The notes beneath the pieces are model-generated. The model did no database searches and was not told the DNA's origin. It saw only the letters and a list, made by a program, of their open reading frames with translations. 64,000 nt of DNA, taken from assembly GCF_900105555.1 (NCBI RefSeq), contig NZ_FNTZ01000001.1:4157001-4221000 (forward strand), written 5' to 3'. Shown in pieces: positions 26,891 to 36,404 of this stretch (positions within the stretch are counted from its first letter, which is position 1; every line of letters begins with the position of its first letter). A program made the translations under genes and the position numbers. The DNA comes from Pseudomonas coleopterorum (GTDB taxonomy: Bacteria; Pseudomonadota; Gammaproteobacteria; Pseudomonadales; Pseudomonadaceae).

Positions 26891-28699
26891 TCAGGTGATG
26901 TCGGTTTTCGCCGGTTCGTCCAGGCCCATCGCGTGCAGCCGGGCGTAATAGCCATTCTGCGCCAGCAGCTGCGTGTGGGTGCCGCGCTCGACGATGCGGC
27001 CCTGATCCATCACCAGAATCTGGTCGGCCTTCTCGATGGTCGACAACCTGTGCGCAATGACCACGGTGGTACGCCCCTTCATGACATGGTCCAGCGCTGC
27101 CTGGATATGCCGCTCAGATTCGGTGTCCAGCGCCGAAGTCGCTTCGTCGAGAATCAGCACGGGCGCATTCTTGAGCAGCGCTCGAGCGATCGCCAGGCGC
27201 TGGCGCTGGCCACCGGACAACAGCACGCCGTTCTCGCCGACCTGCGTGTCAAACCCCTCGGGCAACCGGTCGACGAACTCCTTGGCGTAGGCATCGGCTG
27301 CGGCCGCCACCACGTCCTCGCGCGGCGCGCCGGCCAGATCACCGTAGGCAATGTTGTTGGCTACGCTGTCGTTGAACAGCGTCACGCTCTGGGTGACCAG
27401 CGCGATATGCCGACGCAGATTGCGCAACTGATACTCGGCGATCTCCACGCCGTCGAGCAGCACTTCACCTTCATTATGATGATAGAAGCGTGGAATCAGC
27501 CCGGCCAGGGTCGACTTGCCGCTGCCAGAACGTCCAACCAGCGCGATCATCTGCCCAGGCTTGGCGGTGAAGTTGATGTCGCTGAGCACCTGGCGCTCGG
27601 TGCCGGGGTAGGTGAAGTTCAAGTTGCGCACTTCCAGCAGGCCGCTGACGCGCTCGCGCTCCACCGTACCGGTGTCCAGCTCGGGAGCCACATCCAGCTG
27701 TTCGAAAATGCTTTCCGCACCGGCAACGCCCTTCTGCACCGTGGAGCTGACTTCGGACAGCTGGCGTATCGGCTTGGGCAGCAACCCCGCTGCGGTGATG
27801 TACGCCACCAGATCACCGGCGGTGGCATCGCCACGCATGTACAGCACCAGGAACATCAGCACGGCCATCGCGGTGTAGATCACCAGCTGCAGCATCGGTG
27901 TGTAGATCGCGCCGGTCTTGGTCATGCGCAGCTGCTTGTCGGTATTGCCTTGGCTGGCCTTGGCGAAACGGGTCTGTTCGTAGCCTTCGCCACCAAAGCT
28001 GCGGACCACCCGGTAGCCCTGGATGGTCTCGGACGCCACGTGGGTCACGTCGCCCATGGCGACCTGAATCTTCTTGCTCTGCTTGCGAAATTTCTTGCTC
28101 GTGCTGCCGACCATGACGGCGATCAGCGGCAGGATGGCGAGCATCACCAGAGTCAGTTTCCAGTTCATCCAGATCAGGTAGATGAACAGAAACACGACCG
28201 TCAGGCCCTCGCGGATCACCACCTTGATGGCATCGGTCGCAGCGCCTGTGACCATGGTCACGTTGAAGGTGATGCGCGAGATCAGGTGGCCGGAGTTGTG
28301 CGTGTCGAAGTAGCGGTTGGGCAACACCAGCAGTTTGTTGAACAGCTCCACGCGCAGGTCGTGGACCAGGCCCAGCGATACCTTGGCCAGGAAGTAGTTG
28401 CCCAGGTAGGAACCCAGCCCCTGCCATGCAGCGATCAGCACGATCAGAATCGGCACCGCCTGCAGCAGTTGCAGGTCGCGCAGGTAGGGCACGTTGGGGA
28501 ACAGCACCACTTCGGGATTGCTCAGGCCGTCGACGAAATACTTCAGGATCCCGGCCAGCATGGGCTGGGTGGAAGCGAAGATCACGAAACCTAGGATACT
28601 GATCAGAAACATGCCCACGTAGGGGCGAACGTAGCTGAGCAGTCGCAAATAGATTTTCAGGCTTGAATCCTGTTCCGCTGGACGCGGTGAATCACTCAT
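26891..28699 (-). CDS. msbA: MsbA, lipid A-core ABC flippase
   Basis: 602 aa. An N-terminal six-helix exporter domain is followed by an ATPase domain with Walker A GRSGSGKST (about residue 390), signature LSGGQRQRLAIARAL (about 490) and Walker B LILDEATSALD. It flips lipid A-core across the inner membrane as a homodimer. The start is the ATG at 28699 (SDSPRPAEQ), the usual one in putida-group proteins; a GTG four codons upstream is less likely. PA4997 is the counterpart in the same neighbourhood. Confidence 0.96.
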   Translation of the reverse strand: MSDSPRPAEQDSSLKIYLRLLSYVRPYVGMFLISILGFVIFASTQPMLAGILKYFVDGLSNPEVVLFPNVPYLRDLQLLQAVPILIVLIAAWQGLGSYLGNYFLAKVSLGLVHDLRVELFNKLLVLPNRYFDTHNSGHLISRITFNVTMVTGAATDAIKVVIREGLTVVFLFIYLIWMNWKLTLVMLAILPLIAVMVGSTSKKFRKQSKKIQVAMGDVTHVASETIQGYRVVRSFGGEGYEQTRFAKASQGNTDKQLRMTKTGAIYTPMLQLVIYTAMAVLMFLVLYMRGDATAGDLVAYITAAGLLPKPIRQLSEVSSTVQKGVAGAESIFEQLDVAPELDTGTVERERVSGLLEVRNLNFTYPGTERQVLSDINFTAKPGQMIALVGRSGSGKSTLAGLIPRFYHHNEGEVLLDGVEIAEYQLRNLRRHIALVTQSVTLFNDSVANNIAYGDLAGAPREDVVAAAADAYAKEFVDRLPEGFDTQVGENGVLLSGGQRQRLAIARALLKNAPVLILDEATSALDTESERHIQAALDHVMKGRTTVVIAHRLSTIEKADQILVMDQGRIVERGTHTQLLAQNGYYARLHAMGLDEPAKTDIT

Positions 28700-28782
28700 C
28701 GTCTCACTCACTGTTGGCGTAGAACGGGAACTTTATCACAGGGGCGGATCGGGGATCGCGGTGCAGCAGGAACACAGCGCCG

Positions 28783-28867
28783 CGCCGTTCGCGGGCAGAG
28801 CCCGCTCCCACAGCTCAGTCCCCTGTGGGAGCGGGGCGGGCGGCCGAGCCCTCTGCCCGCGAAGGGC
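28783..28867. repeat. REP doublet upstream of msbA
   Basis: TTCGCGGGCAGAGCCCGCTC and the inverted GTGGGAGCGGGGCGGGCGGC...CTGCCCGCGAAGG form one REPIN between the divergent msbA and kinase-like genes. It is the same variant as the units of the six-copy array. Confidence 0.85.
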
Positions 28868-28951
28868 ACACCTCGGTTGGCCTGGCGGTAGAACATGCCG
28901 CCGCTTTTGGGCATCATGCCTTCCGCCCTCTTCAATCAAGGCTTTATCACG

Positions 28952-29554
28952 ATGCGATGCACCCGCCTTCCTCAGGCCGCTTTTGACACGCTGACCGCCG
29001 GCGCCAAGGTATTGGAGGCCGACAGCCATGGCGCGAAAGTGTACCTGCTCGCGGACGGGAACATCCTCAAGCTGTTCCGCCGCAAACGTCTGTTTTCCTC
29101 GGCGCTGTTGCGTCCGTACTCGGCGCGTTTCATCGCCAATGCCCAGCGTCTTCAGCAGTTGGGCGTGCCGACCTTGAAGGTGCTGCAACACTACCGTCTG
29201 GACAAGCCTGGCATGACGGCCGTGCTGTACGAACCCTTGCCTGGCAGAAATCTGCGCCAGTTGATGGACACCGCCGAGTTCACCTGGCAACAGAGCCTGG
29301 AACCGCTGATCGCCTTGATTCGCCGCCTGCACCGGTCGGGGGTGTATTTCCGCTCGCTGCACCTGGGCAATGTGATCGTCACGCCCGAAGGGGAACTGGG
29401 CCTGATCGACATGGCCGACATGAGCTTCACCCGTGGGCCTTTGTCCAAGCGCTTGATCAAGCGCAATCTGGAACATTTTTCCCGGTACCTGGAGCGTGAG
29501 CAACTCACAGCCTGCTTTCCCCTGGCCGAATTGAACAGGGCACTGCTCAAGTAG
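28952..29554 (+). CDS. LPS kinase/InaA-like protein ('toluene tolerance' family)
   Basis: 200 aa, a small protein-kinase-like fold. A Lys-containing ILKLFRRKRLFSS motif (about residues 37-49), a catalytic-loop equivalent LHLGNVIV and LGLIDMADMS (DFG-equivalent Asp) are visible. The expected HxD is changed to S-L-H, so activity is uncertain. Related genes are called 'toluene tolerance protein' in putida-group genomes and PA4998 in P. aeruginosa. The ATG at 28952 follows AAGG at long spacing; in-frame ATGs at 28895 and 28916 are alternatives. It probably modifies LPS core. Confidence 0.72.
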   Translation: MRCTRLPQAAFDTLTAGAKVLEADSHGAKVYLLADGNILKLFRRKRLFSSALLRPYSARFIANAQRLQQLGVPTLKVLQHYRLDKPGMTAVLYEPLPGRNLRQLMDTAEFTWQQSLEPLIALIRRLHRSGVYFRSLHLGNVIVTPEGELGLIDMADMSFTRGPLSKRLIKRNLEHFSRYLEREQLTACFPLAELNRALLK

Positions 29555-29667
29555 CACAAACCCCGCGGCGGTGAACCCGACCCATCGCGGTGCGACCGGA
29601 CGCGCCTCGCGATGGCAAAAGATCGCCAGGCCCGCCACATTGCGCGAAAAAAGGGGGGTTGCTATCC

Positions 29668-29694
29668 CTGTAGCAGCGGCGCGAGCCGCGTCGG
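29668..29694. repeat. Second-family REP, single copy
   Basis: CTGTAGCAGCGGCGCGAGCC followed by GCGTCGG is identical to the copy at about 24432. It lies between convergent genes. Confidence 0.75.
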
Positions 29695-29740
29695 CGGTGC
29701 AGGTGACGTCCCTGCAAGAACACGGTGCGGCCGGGCTTGG

Positions 29741-30700
29741 TCAGATGGGCAAGGCCAACCGCAGGCGTTGCCACGCCGTCAGTGGCGGATGCGGGCGCAG
29801 CACGGGCTGCATGGCCTGCACGATACGCTCGCCGATCCGGTCGAATCCATATTCCCCCAAGACCAGCGCCTGCCCCGCCGCCGCGATACGTTCAGCCAGG
29901 GCCGGCTCGCGGCGCAGCTGCGCCAGCTTGGCCTGCAAGGTCGCCACGCTGTCGTAGAGCACCACCGTGCGCATGTCCTCGAACCCCAGCGAACGATTTT
30001 CCGCCTCGCCCTGATCGAAGGTGAACAGCACGCAGCCGCATGCCATGGCTTCGAAGTTCTTGATCATGTACTCGCCCATGCCCACATCGGCACTGACGAA
30101 AAAGCGAATACGGTTCAATGTATCGCCATACTCCTGCCCGCTGTTGGTTCGCGTCACCAGCAGCGGCTCCACCTGAGCAATCGCATCGAGCATCTGCTTG
30201 CGGCCACTGTAGGCCACACTTTTGGTGCTGCCCACGAAGGCCAACTCGATGTCGCGCTCGCGGGTCTGCGGTGTCAGCAGCGTCTGGTCATAGCCCTTGG
30301 GCACGAAATGCGCATCGAAACCCTCGGCGCGCAGCCGCTCGCTGACCATGAACCCCGAACTGATCACCCGAACCCAAGGCAACTGCCGATAGTGCGCACT
30401 GAACTTGCCGGTGTACTTGCAGGGGATGTAATTCTGATAGGCGTCATGCTCCAGAATCACCAGATTGGGCACGGAACGGATGAACGCTACCTGACGAATT
30501 TCCTGCTTGAAGCGCAGGAAGAACAGAATGCGATCGTATTGGGCGACGTCCACTTCACGCTTGAAATACCCTTTCAGGTCACGCTGCTGAGCGCTGTCCA
30601 ACCAGCGCAGGTCGCACTGGCAGTGCGCGGCAATGCCGTCATACAGACGATCGAGAATGGCGCGCTGCTCTTTCTGCACCAGGAACAGAACTTTCATCAT
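29741..30700 (-). CDS. Glycosyltransferase, Ssg-like (PA5001 type)
   Basis: 319 aa, GT-B-like with a CgeB-type C-terminus. It starts MMKVLFLVQKEQRAILDRLY; the donor-site region is VGMGEYMIKNFEAMACGCVLF (about residues 205-225). P. aeruginosa ssg (PA5001), next to dnpA, is the best positional match; that gene affects LPS and exopolysaccharide. Two ATGs in a row (30700, 30697) leave a one-codon ambiguity. The 15-bp gap from dnpA suggests one transcript. Confidence 0.78.
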   Translation of the reverse strand: MMKVLFLVQKEQRAILDRLYDGIAAHCQCDLRWLDSAQQRDLKGYFKREVDVAQYDRILFFLRFKQEIRQVAFIRSVPNLVILEHDAYQNYIPCKYTGKFSAHYRQLPWVRVISSGFMVSERLRAEGFDAHFVPKGYDQTLLTPQTRERDIELAFVGSTKSVAYSGRKQMLDAIAQVEPLLVTRTNSGQEYGDTLNRIRFFVSADVGMGEYMIKNFEAMACGCVLFTFDQGEAENRSLGFEDMRTVVLYDSVATLQAKLAQLRREPALAERIAAAGQALVLGEYGFDRIGERIVQAMQPVLRPHPPLTAWQRLRLALPI

Positions 30701-30715
30701 TGTGCTTACGGCACC

Positions 30716-32119
30716 TTATAAGTCTTTGCGCCAGAACAGTTCATGGCGGCGCACCGCCTTGCGGAAGAATTCGTTTTCGCCCGTGGCGGGCCACCGCCGA
30801 CCGGCCAGCACCCCTTGCAGCCAACGGCGCACGCGACGCTTGAGCGGTGCAGGCGGTTGCAGGTCGTGCATCATGCCAAGCGCCATGGCCTTGTCCATCT
30901 GCACTGCGGCGCTGACCGGCAGGCTGCACGGCACCAGCCGCTCACGGGCATCGAAAAACGGTGGCAGCGCTACACCCTCGCCCGCGTTGCCCATGGGCCA
31001 ACGGTCGTTATCGTGCAGATGATTGGCGTACCCCAACAGGAAGCGCGGCTTGTCCACCAGCCCTTCCAGCGCCTGCAATACCGCCGCCTGGGCGCAGATA
31101 TGGTCAGGGTGCGGATCGATGCTCGCGTGCGGCATCACCAGCACCTCCGGTCGCGCACGTTGCAACAGTTCGCGCAGGTCCGCCACCAGGTTGTGCCAGG
31201 TCGGCGCGCCATCGGCGTCGGCTGGCAAGACGAAAGGGTTGAGCTGGCGGAACAGGCGGATATCCGTCATGTCCGCCTCTCGCGACCCACACGGCTGCGC
31301 AGGCGCCGCCTGCATGGCAGGCAATTGCAGGCAGAAATACCCCAACTGCACGCACTGCTCGGCCGGCACTCCGGCCCAGCGCGGCACGGCCAGGCTGTCC
31401 CAGGCCCGCAGACGCCCCTTCAAACGTGCCGCCTCAGTCGACGGCAGACCCATGGCCTGATAATGCTCGGCTTCGATCTCCCCTGCGGTCACGGTCACGA
31501 TCCAACTGCTCGCCGCGCGGCTGTACAAGCCATAAGCCGCCAACTCGGCGTCGTCGGCATGGGGCGCGATGACCATGACGCTGTGCCGGGTAAAATCCGG
31601 ATGCTGGAAACGCCACAACCTTGGCTCGCCAACGATGCGGCAGAACCGCCCACGCACCCGCAGATGCCCTTGGTTGAGTTCGTCGGCAAAGCCGCTCAGG
31701 TTCAGATAGCGCAAACCGTCGACACCTCGCTCGAAGGTCTGCCGGTCGCTCAGCTCGGCACCGAGCAGTTGCACGCACGGATCGAGCAAACGCCCTAGCC
31801 AGGACGCCTTTATATCCACGGCCAGAATCAGCGTATCCGTCGCTTCCAGGCGCTCCGGGACCTGCAGCAGATCGCCGCTCAGGCTGACCCCTGCAAGCTC
31901 GGCATCGCTATCGAAGCTGTAGGCGTAATCGTCGCTGGGGGAGTAGAACAGATGATCGGCGAACCACGCCTCGTGGGCTACCCAGGCCAGCAACAGCAGC
32001 GGCAGCGGCAACCACCAGGCGACCAGTATCCCGGCCAGCAGCAGCATCACCAGTCCAGCCAGCAGCACGCGACGCTTGTGGCGCCGGTGCCGCGCGAGCA
32101 ACGCCTGCTTGCGGCTCAT
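30716..32119 (-). CDS. PIG-L family de-N-acetylase, DnpA-like
   Basis: 467 aa. Two membrane segments lie near the N-terminus (about residues 16-50), then an LmbE/PIG-L domain with the zinc motif APHADDAE (about residues 190-197) and a downstream PHASIDPHPDH motif. It is a homologue of P. aeruginosa PA5002 (DnpA), a predicted LPS-linked sugar deacetylase implicated in antibiotic persistence. The ATG at 32119 overlaps the mig-14-like stop by 4 bp. A longer in-frame extension exists but reads the wrong frame of the upstream gene. Confidence 0.85.
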   Translation of the reverse strand: MSRKQALLARHRRHKRRVLLAGLVMLLLAGILVAWWLPLPLLLLAWVAHEAWFADHLFYSPSDDYAYSFDSDAELAGVSLSGDLLQVPERLEATDTLILAVDIKASWLGRLLDPCVQLLGAELSDRQTFERGVDGLRYLNLSGFADELNQGHLRVRGRFCRIVGEPRLWRFQHPDFTRHSVMVIAPHADDAELAAYGLYSRAASSWIVTVTAGEIEAEHYQAMGLPSTEAARLKGRLRAWDSLAVPRWAGVPAEQCVQLGYFCLQLPAMQAAPAQPCGSREADMTDIRLFRQLNPFVLPADADGAPTWHNLVADLRELLQRARPEVLVMPHASIDPHPDHICAQAAVLQALEGLVDKPRFLLGYANHLHDNDRWPMGNAGEGVALPPFFDARERLVPCSLPVSAAVQMDKAMALGMMHDLQPPAPLKRRVRRWLQGVLAGRRWPATGENEFFRKAVRRHELFWRKDL

Positions 32120-33015
32120 GCCTGGAACACCGGGACGGGGTTGCACCAGCGGTCCTTGTACTCGCGGTCGGCCCGGCCAAACGAGAAGCGCAGCGGCTTG
32201 TCCACCGTGCGGGCCTGCTCCCAGGCACTTTGGGTATTGAGGAAACTGAGCACGCTGCCGGGGCTGAATGCACGCGACTGCGGATCCACACCACCGTTGA
32301 TGTACTCCACACTGACCCATTCCGGGGCCTCGACGCGATACACCAATTGGATGGCAATGGGCGCATCGTCCAGCAGCAGCACCGACCCGATCATCAGCTC
32401 GCGCAGCAGCTCGATAACCTCGGCCATGCGCTCCGCACCGGTTGCGGCAAAACCCCAGCGCCGATGAAACAGATCGCAATAGATGGCCGCCAGCTCGCCG
32501 CTGCCGAACTCGGTGACAGGCTTCACCACCCCGCCCGCCTCTTCCAGCAAACGCGACTCGCGGCGCTGGTTGTAGCGAAATTTTTTCGACAGGTCTTCCG
32601 GCGTACGCGCCATGGCCAGGCTTTCGGCCTGCGCTTTCAGACCGCTGAAACGACCCTGATTCAGTTCGGACAGATAGCGCCCATGATGGCGTAACGGTGC
32701 CTGAGCATCGCTGGCCGCCGGCAGGATCAACTCGGCATTGCCCAGATCGTACAGGCCCTTCTTGCCCCGTTGCTTGAGCACGTCCTTGGACAACGCCAGG
32801 TGACGACCCCAGGTCGGTATGGCCGCGACCAGCTCACCCGCCTGCTCCCAACCCAGGTAGCGCACCGGTATACCGGCCAACGCGGCCAGCCGTTCGACCA
32901 CCAGAGGGTGCGTCGCCACACTGCCCCCAAAGCGTGTCCAGGCCTGGGCATAGGTGGCCGCATCGACCGCTTGCCACCCCCGTTCGCGCACGCCTTGCAG
33001 CCGGTTGAGCATCAT
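32116..33015 (-). CDS. Mig-14-like GNAT/FemAB-type protein
   Basis: 299 aa. The sequence, with KKFRYNQRRESRLLEEAGG (about residues 140-158) and FSFGRADREYKDRWC near the end, matches the Mig-14 family, linked in Salmonella and P. aeruginosa (PA5003) to resistance to antimicrobial peptides. The fold is acetyltransferase-like; the target is probably an LPS or envelope component at the inner membrane. ATGA overlaps join it to both wapH and dnpA genes. Confidence 0.85.
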   Translation of the reverse strand: MMLNRLQGVRERGWQAVDAATYAQAWTRFGGSVATHPLVVERLAALAGIPVRYLGWEQAGELVAAIPTWGRHLALSKDVLKQRGKKGLYDLGNAELILPAASDAQAPLRHHGRYLSELNQGRFSGLKAQAESLAMARTPEDLSKKFRYNQRRESRLLEEAGGVVKPVTEFGSGELAAIYCDLFHRRWGFAATGAERMAEVIELLRELMIGSVLLLDDAPIAIQLVYRVEAPEWVSVEYINGGVDPQSRAFSPGSVLSFLNTQSAWEQARTVDKPLRFSFGRADREYKDRWCNPVPVFQA

Positions 33016-34142
33016 GTGTGCGCCGTCAGTGCGGTGACCATCGGCAGTTGCCAGAAGGCCTTGCGCACCGCGTAGTCACAAAAACGTGCTTCAAGACGCT
33101 CGGCCATCAGCACTTCATACTTCACTCGCTCGTAATCGTCCCGTGAGGCCACGATTTCCAGCCCCTGGGCCAGACGCTCGGCGTCACCCAACGGGAACAG
33201 GATACCGATGTTTTCCACGATCTCAGGCGCGCCGCCGCACGCGGTCGCCACCAGTGGCACGTTGGCTACCATGGCTTCGAGCAGGACCATGCCGAAAGGC
33301 TCGTGATCGGAACTCAGGGCGAACACATCGAACGCCTTGAAATACAACCGTGCCTGGGGCACCTGACCAAGGAAGCGCACACGTTCGGCGATGCCCAGCT
33401 CCACGGCCAGGTCTTTGAGGTCTTGCTCCAGGCGTCCGGAGCCGATGATGACCAGCAGGGCTTGCTCGGGCAGTCTGGCCGAGGCCAAGGCAAAGCCACG
33501 CAGCAAGGTGGCCTGATCCTTGTCAGGGTGCAGACGGCCGACGTTGCCGACGATCCACGCATCCGGCGCCAAGCCCAGGGCCTGGCGCGCCTCGGCTGCG
33601 GGCAGCAATTGTTTCTGCAGAGTGAAGGTGTTCAAGCGGTTGTACAGCGTGGCGATCCGCTCCGGCGCCCAACCGGGCAGGCAGCGGCGCATGTCGTCGC
33701 GCACCGCATCGGACACGCCCAGCAGGCTCAAGCGCTTACCGAACAGCTGCGCGAACAGCCGGCGCGACCGGCGCTGATAGTCACCGAACGCATGATGCAC
33801 GCCGATCACTGGCAGCGATGTGCCCAGCAGGGCGATGTAGATGGGCTTGAACCGGTGCGCGATGCAGAAGGTGAACGTGCGCGCCGCGACGATCTTGCGC
33901 AGCGCGCGAATGGCGTCCAGCTTCAGGCCACGAATGGCCTTGGAGCTGAACTCCATGAACAGCACCTCGTCACTTTCACAGCCGGCGGCCACCTGGGCAT
34001 CGGCCGCACCGGTCAGGAACACGGTGGTCACCCGGTAGCCGCGGCCCATGAACAGGCTGGCGTACTGACGGGCACAGTCGAGGAACGGCCCGTCATAGCC
34101 GTGGCAGAACTGCAGCACATGACGCTCAGTCGAGCGTGTCAT
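33012..34142 (-). CDS. WapH-like LPS core glycosyltransferase (GT4)
   Basis: 376 aa. It starts TRSTERHVLQFCHGYDGPFLDCARQY; the donor domain has VGNVGRLHPDKDQATLLRGF and the E-x7-E motif DHEPFGMVLLEAM (about residues 280-292). P. aeruginosa WapH (PA5004) adds a glucose or N-acetylgalactosamine-type residue of the outer core. ATG at 34142 is preferred; a GTG at 34154 is in frame. It overlaps the carbamoyltransferase gene by 17 bp. Confidence 0.85.
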   Translation of the reverse strand: MTRSTERHVLQFCHGYDGPFLDCARQYASLFMGRGYRVTTVFLTGAADAQVAAGCESDEVLFMEFSSKAIRGLKLDAIRALRKIVAARTFTFCIAHRFKPIYIALLGTSLPVIGVHHAFGDYQRRSRRLFAQLFGKRLSLLGVSDAVRDDMRRCLPGWAPERIATLYNRLNTFTLQKQLLPAAEARQALGLAPDAWIVGNVGRLHPDKDQATLLRGFALASARLPEQALLVIIGSGRLEQDLKDLAVELGIAERVRFLGQVPQARLYFKAFDVFALSSDHEPFGMVLLEAMVANVPLVATACGGAPEIVENIGILFPLGDAERLAQGLEIVASRDDYERVKYEVLMAERLEARFCDYAVRKAFWQLPMVTALTAHT

Positions 34143-35883
34143 AGGCTTTGGCACCCTCTTTGACCACCAGAATGTCTTCCATGATCAGGTACTGCAGATC
34201 CGAACCATAGAACATGTTCAAGGCATCGGTCGGCGAGCAGATCATCGGCTCGCCACGACGGTTGAGCGAGGTATTGAGCGACACACCGTTGCCTGTCAGT
34301 TCTTCCAGGGCCTTCATCATGTCGTAGTAGCGCGGGTTATATTCGCGCTTGAGCACCTGGGCGCGTGAAGTACCGTCTTCGTGGACCACTTCCGGCACTC
34401 GGGTCTTCCATTCTTCGGCCACCTCGAAGGTGAACGTCATGAACGGGGCCGGATGGTCGATCTTGATCATCTGCGGCGCGACGGTGTCGAGCATCGACGG
34501 GCAGAAAGGCCTCCAGCGCTCGCGGAACTTGATCTGATGGTTGATGCGGTCGGCCACGCCCGGCACGCTCGGGCAACCGATGATCGAACGACCACCCAAC
34601 GCCCGCGGGCCGAACTCCATGCGCCCCTGGAACCAGGCCACCGGGTTGCCGTCGACCATGATCTGGGCGATCTGCTTGGGCATGTTGCCCAGCATGCGGC
34701 CCTTGGGTTTGTTCGGATGGCGCGCGCAGGCGGCGATCACGTCTTCGTTGGTGTAGGACGGGCCCAGGTACACGTGTTCCATTTTCTCCACGGGCACACC
34801 GCGGGCATGGGACACATAGGCCGCCGCACCCACCGCCGTACCGGCGTCGCCGGAAGCGGGCTGCACGAACAGCTCTTTCACGTCCGGGCGGGCGATGATC
34901 TTCTGGTTCAGCTTGACGTTCAGCGCACAACCGCCGGCGAAGGCCAGCTTGCCGGTCTGCTTGAGCACATCGCCCAGATAGTGGTCGATCATCTGCAAGG
35001 CGAGCTTCTCGAACAGCGCCTGCATGCTCGCCGCGTAGTGGATGTACGGCTCGTCGGCGATGTCGCCTTCGCGTTTCGGGCCCAGCCATTCGATCAGCTT
35101 GGACGAGAAATAGAAGCCCTTGCCCTTCTCTTTATAGCGGCGCAGGCCGATGACGTTGGCGTAGTCGGTGTTGATCACCAACTCGCCGTTCTCGAACGAA
35201 GCCAGACGCGAGAAATCGTACTTGCTGGCATCGCCATAGGGCGCCATGCCCATGACCTTGAACTCGCCGTCGAGCATCTCGAAACCGAGGAATTCGGTGA
35301 TCGCGCCGTACAGGCCGCCCAGCGAATCCGGGTCGAAGAACTCCTTGATCTTGTGGATCTTGCCGTTCTCGCCGTAGCCGAAAAAGGTGGTGGCGTACTC
35401 ACCCTTGCCATCGATGCCCAGAATCGCGGTTTTTTCCTGGAAGCCCGAGCAATGGTAGGCGCTGGAGGCGTGAGCCAGGTGATGCTCGACCGGCTCGATC
35501 TTGATCTTCTTCGCGTCGAAGCCCAGTTGCTCCAGGCAGAAGACGATCTTGTTGCGGTAGCGCTTGTAGCGGCGGTTGCCCATCAGCAGCGCGTCGAGGG
35601 CGCGGTCCGGGGCGTACCAATAGCGTTTGGCGTAGTGCCAGCGCGCCTTGCCGAACAGGCTGATAGGCGCGAACGGAATGGCCACCACGTCGACGTCCGA
35701 CGGCTTGATGCCGGCTTGTTCCAGGCAGAACTTGGCCGATTCGTAGGGCATGCGGTTCTTTGCATGTTTGTCGCGCACGAAGCGCTCTTCTTCGGCGGCG
35801 GCAATCAGCTTGCCGTCGATGTACAGGGCCGCGGAAGGGTCATGGCTAAGGGCGCCGGACAGGCCAAGAATCGTCAATGCCAA
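34126..35883 (-). CDS. Carbamoyltransferase (NodU/CmcH family), LPS core
   Basis: 585 aa. It begins with ALTILGLSGALSHDPSAALY, followed by the Kae1-like ATP/carbamoyl-phosphate domain (EHHLAHASSAY at about 133-143, the conserved His pair) and the C-terminal YrdC-like part (FQGRMEFGPRALGGRSI). PA5005, its homologue, adds a carbamoyl group to inner-core heptose. The start codon appears to be TTG at 35883, with AAAGAGG about 9 bases upstream; no ATG fits. This is the last gene of conserved LPS synteny before the accessory region. Confidence 0.9.
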   Translation of the reverse strand: MALTILGLSGALSHDPSAALYIDGKLIAAAEEERFVRDKHAKNRMPYESAKFCLEQAGIKPSDVDVVAIPFAPISLFGKARWHYAKRYWYAPDRALDALLMGNRRYKRYRNKIVFCLEQLGFDAKKIKIEPVEHHLAHASSAYHCSGFQEKTAILGIDGKGEYATTFFGYGENGKIHKIKEFFDPDSLGGLYGAITEFLGFEMLDGEFKVMGMAPYGDASKYDFSRLASFENGELVINTDYANVIGLRRYKEKGKGFYFSSKLIEWLGPKREGDIADEPYIHYAASMQALFEKLALQMIDHYLGDVLKQTGKLAFAGGCALNVKLNQKIIARPDVKELFVQPASGDAGTAVGAAAYVSHARGVPVEKMEHVYLGPSYTNEDVIAACARHPNKPKGRMLGNMPKQIAQIMVDGNPVAWFQGRMEFGPRALGGRSIIGCPSVPGVADRINHQIKFRERWRPFCPSMLDTVAPQMIKIDHPAPFMTFTFEVAEEWKTRVPEVVHEDGTSRAQVLKREYNPRYYDMMKALEELTGNGVSLNTSLNRRGEPMICSPTDALNMFYGSDLQYLIMEDILVVKEGAKAYDTLD

Positions 35884-36017
35884 GGGTCTAGCCTCTTTGA
35901 ACGGAAGTAGATGCGCGGGCGGCCATCGAGGGCGGCGGGCGGCGAAAGGCCGGGATTATAGCGTAATACAGCACCACCCAACACCGGGCGAAGGACCCGC
36001 CAGCCCACGCACCCCAT

Positions 36018-36050
36018 TGTGGGAGCGGGCTCTGCCCGCGAAGAGGCCCG
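36018..36050. repeat. REP element at the island edge
   Basis: GTGGGAGCGGGCTCTGCCCG followed by CGAAGAGGC, one REP, sits between the carbamoyltransferase gene and the left arm of the large inverted repeat. Two related copies lie just outside the right arm. Confidence 0.8.
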
Positions 36051-36087
36051 CCCTGCCCACACACATCCCAGACAAGCCCCCCCAGGA

Positions 36088-36339
36088 TCAATCCTGCGGC
36101 ACCCGCAACGAAGCCACCACCGCCTGCGCATGCTCGATGCAATGCAACGTCACGCCCAGCAAACTCCGATCCGGCGCATCCCACAACTCGTTCGCCGTCA
36201 ACTGAGCGCACTCCAGCAACACCCCAAGGTGCGCCAGTGCATCCTCCAGCGCAACACCGGCATTCACGCTGAACAGCGCAGGCTTATCCGACAAACAGTC
36301 CCCTACGGGCACACTGCAGGTTCGAGTGATCTCCACCAT
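36088..36339 (-). CDS. DUF3077-like small protein (left copy)
   Basis: 83 aa. The residues LFSVNAGVALEDALAHLGVLL...LLGVTLHCIEHAQAVVASL match the DUF3077 family, helical Pseudomonas proteins of unknown role. AAGGAAA lies 6 bases before the ATG. The right-arm copy differs only at the last few residues (LRVPQD here, LQVPRG there), where the inverted repeat ends. Confidence 0.72.
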   Translation of the reverse strand: MVEITRTCSVPVGDCLSDKPALFSVNAGVALEDALAHLGVLLECAQLTANELWDAPDRSLLGVTLHCIEHAQAVVASLRVPQD

Positions 36340-36404
36340 GGTCAATTTCCTTTTCAACATCGATGGCAAGCACGAGCAGCCCTTCCGCTCGTGCGCAATG
36401 ACTT

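Noticed and set aside
25523..26955. Several 270-430-codon ORFs through the REP array
   Set aside because: Translate the repeat itself (recurring [14 protein letters not shown]); open only because the repeat lacks stops.
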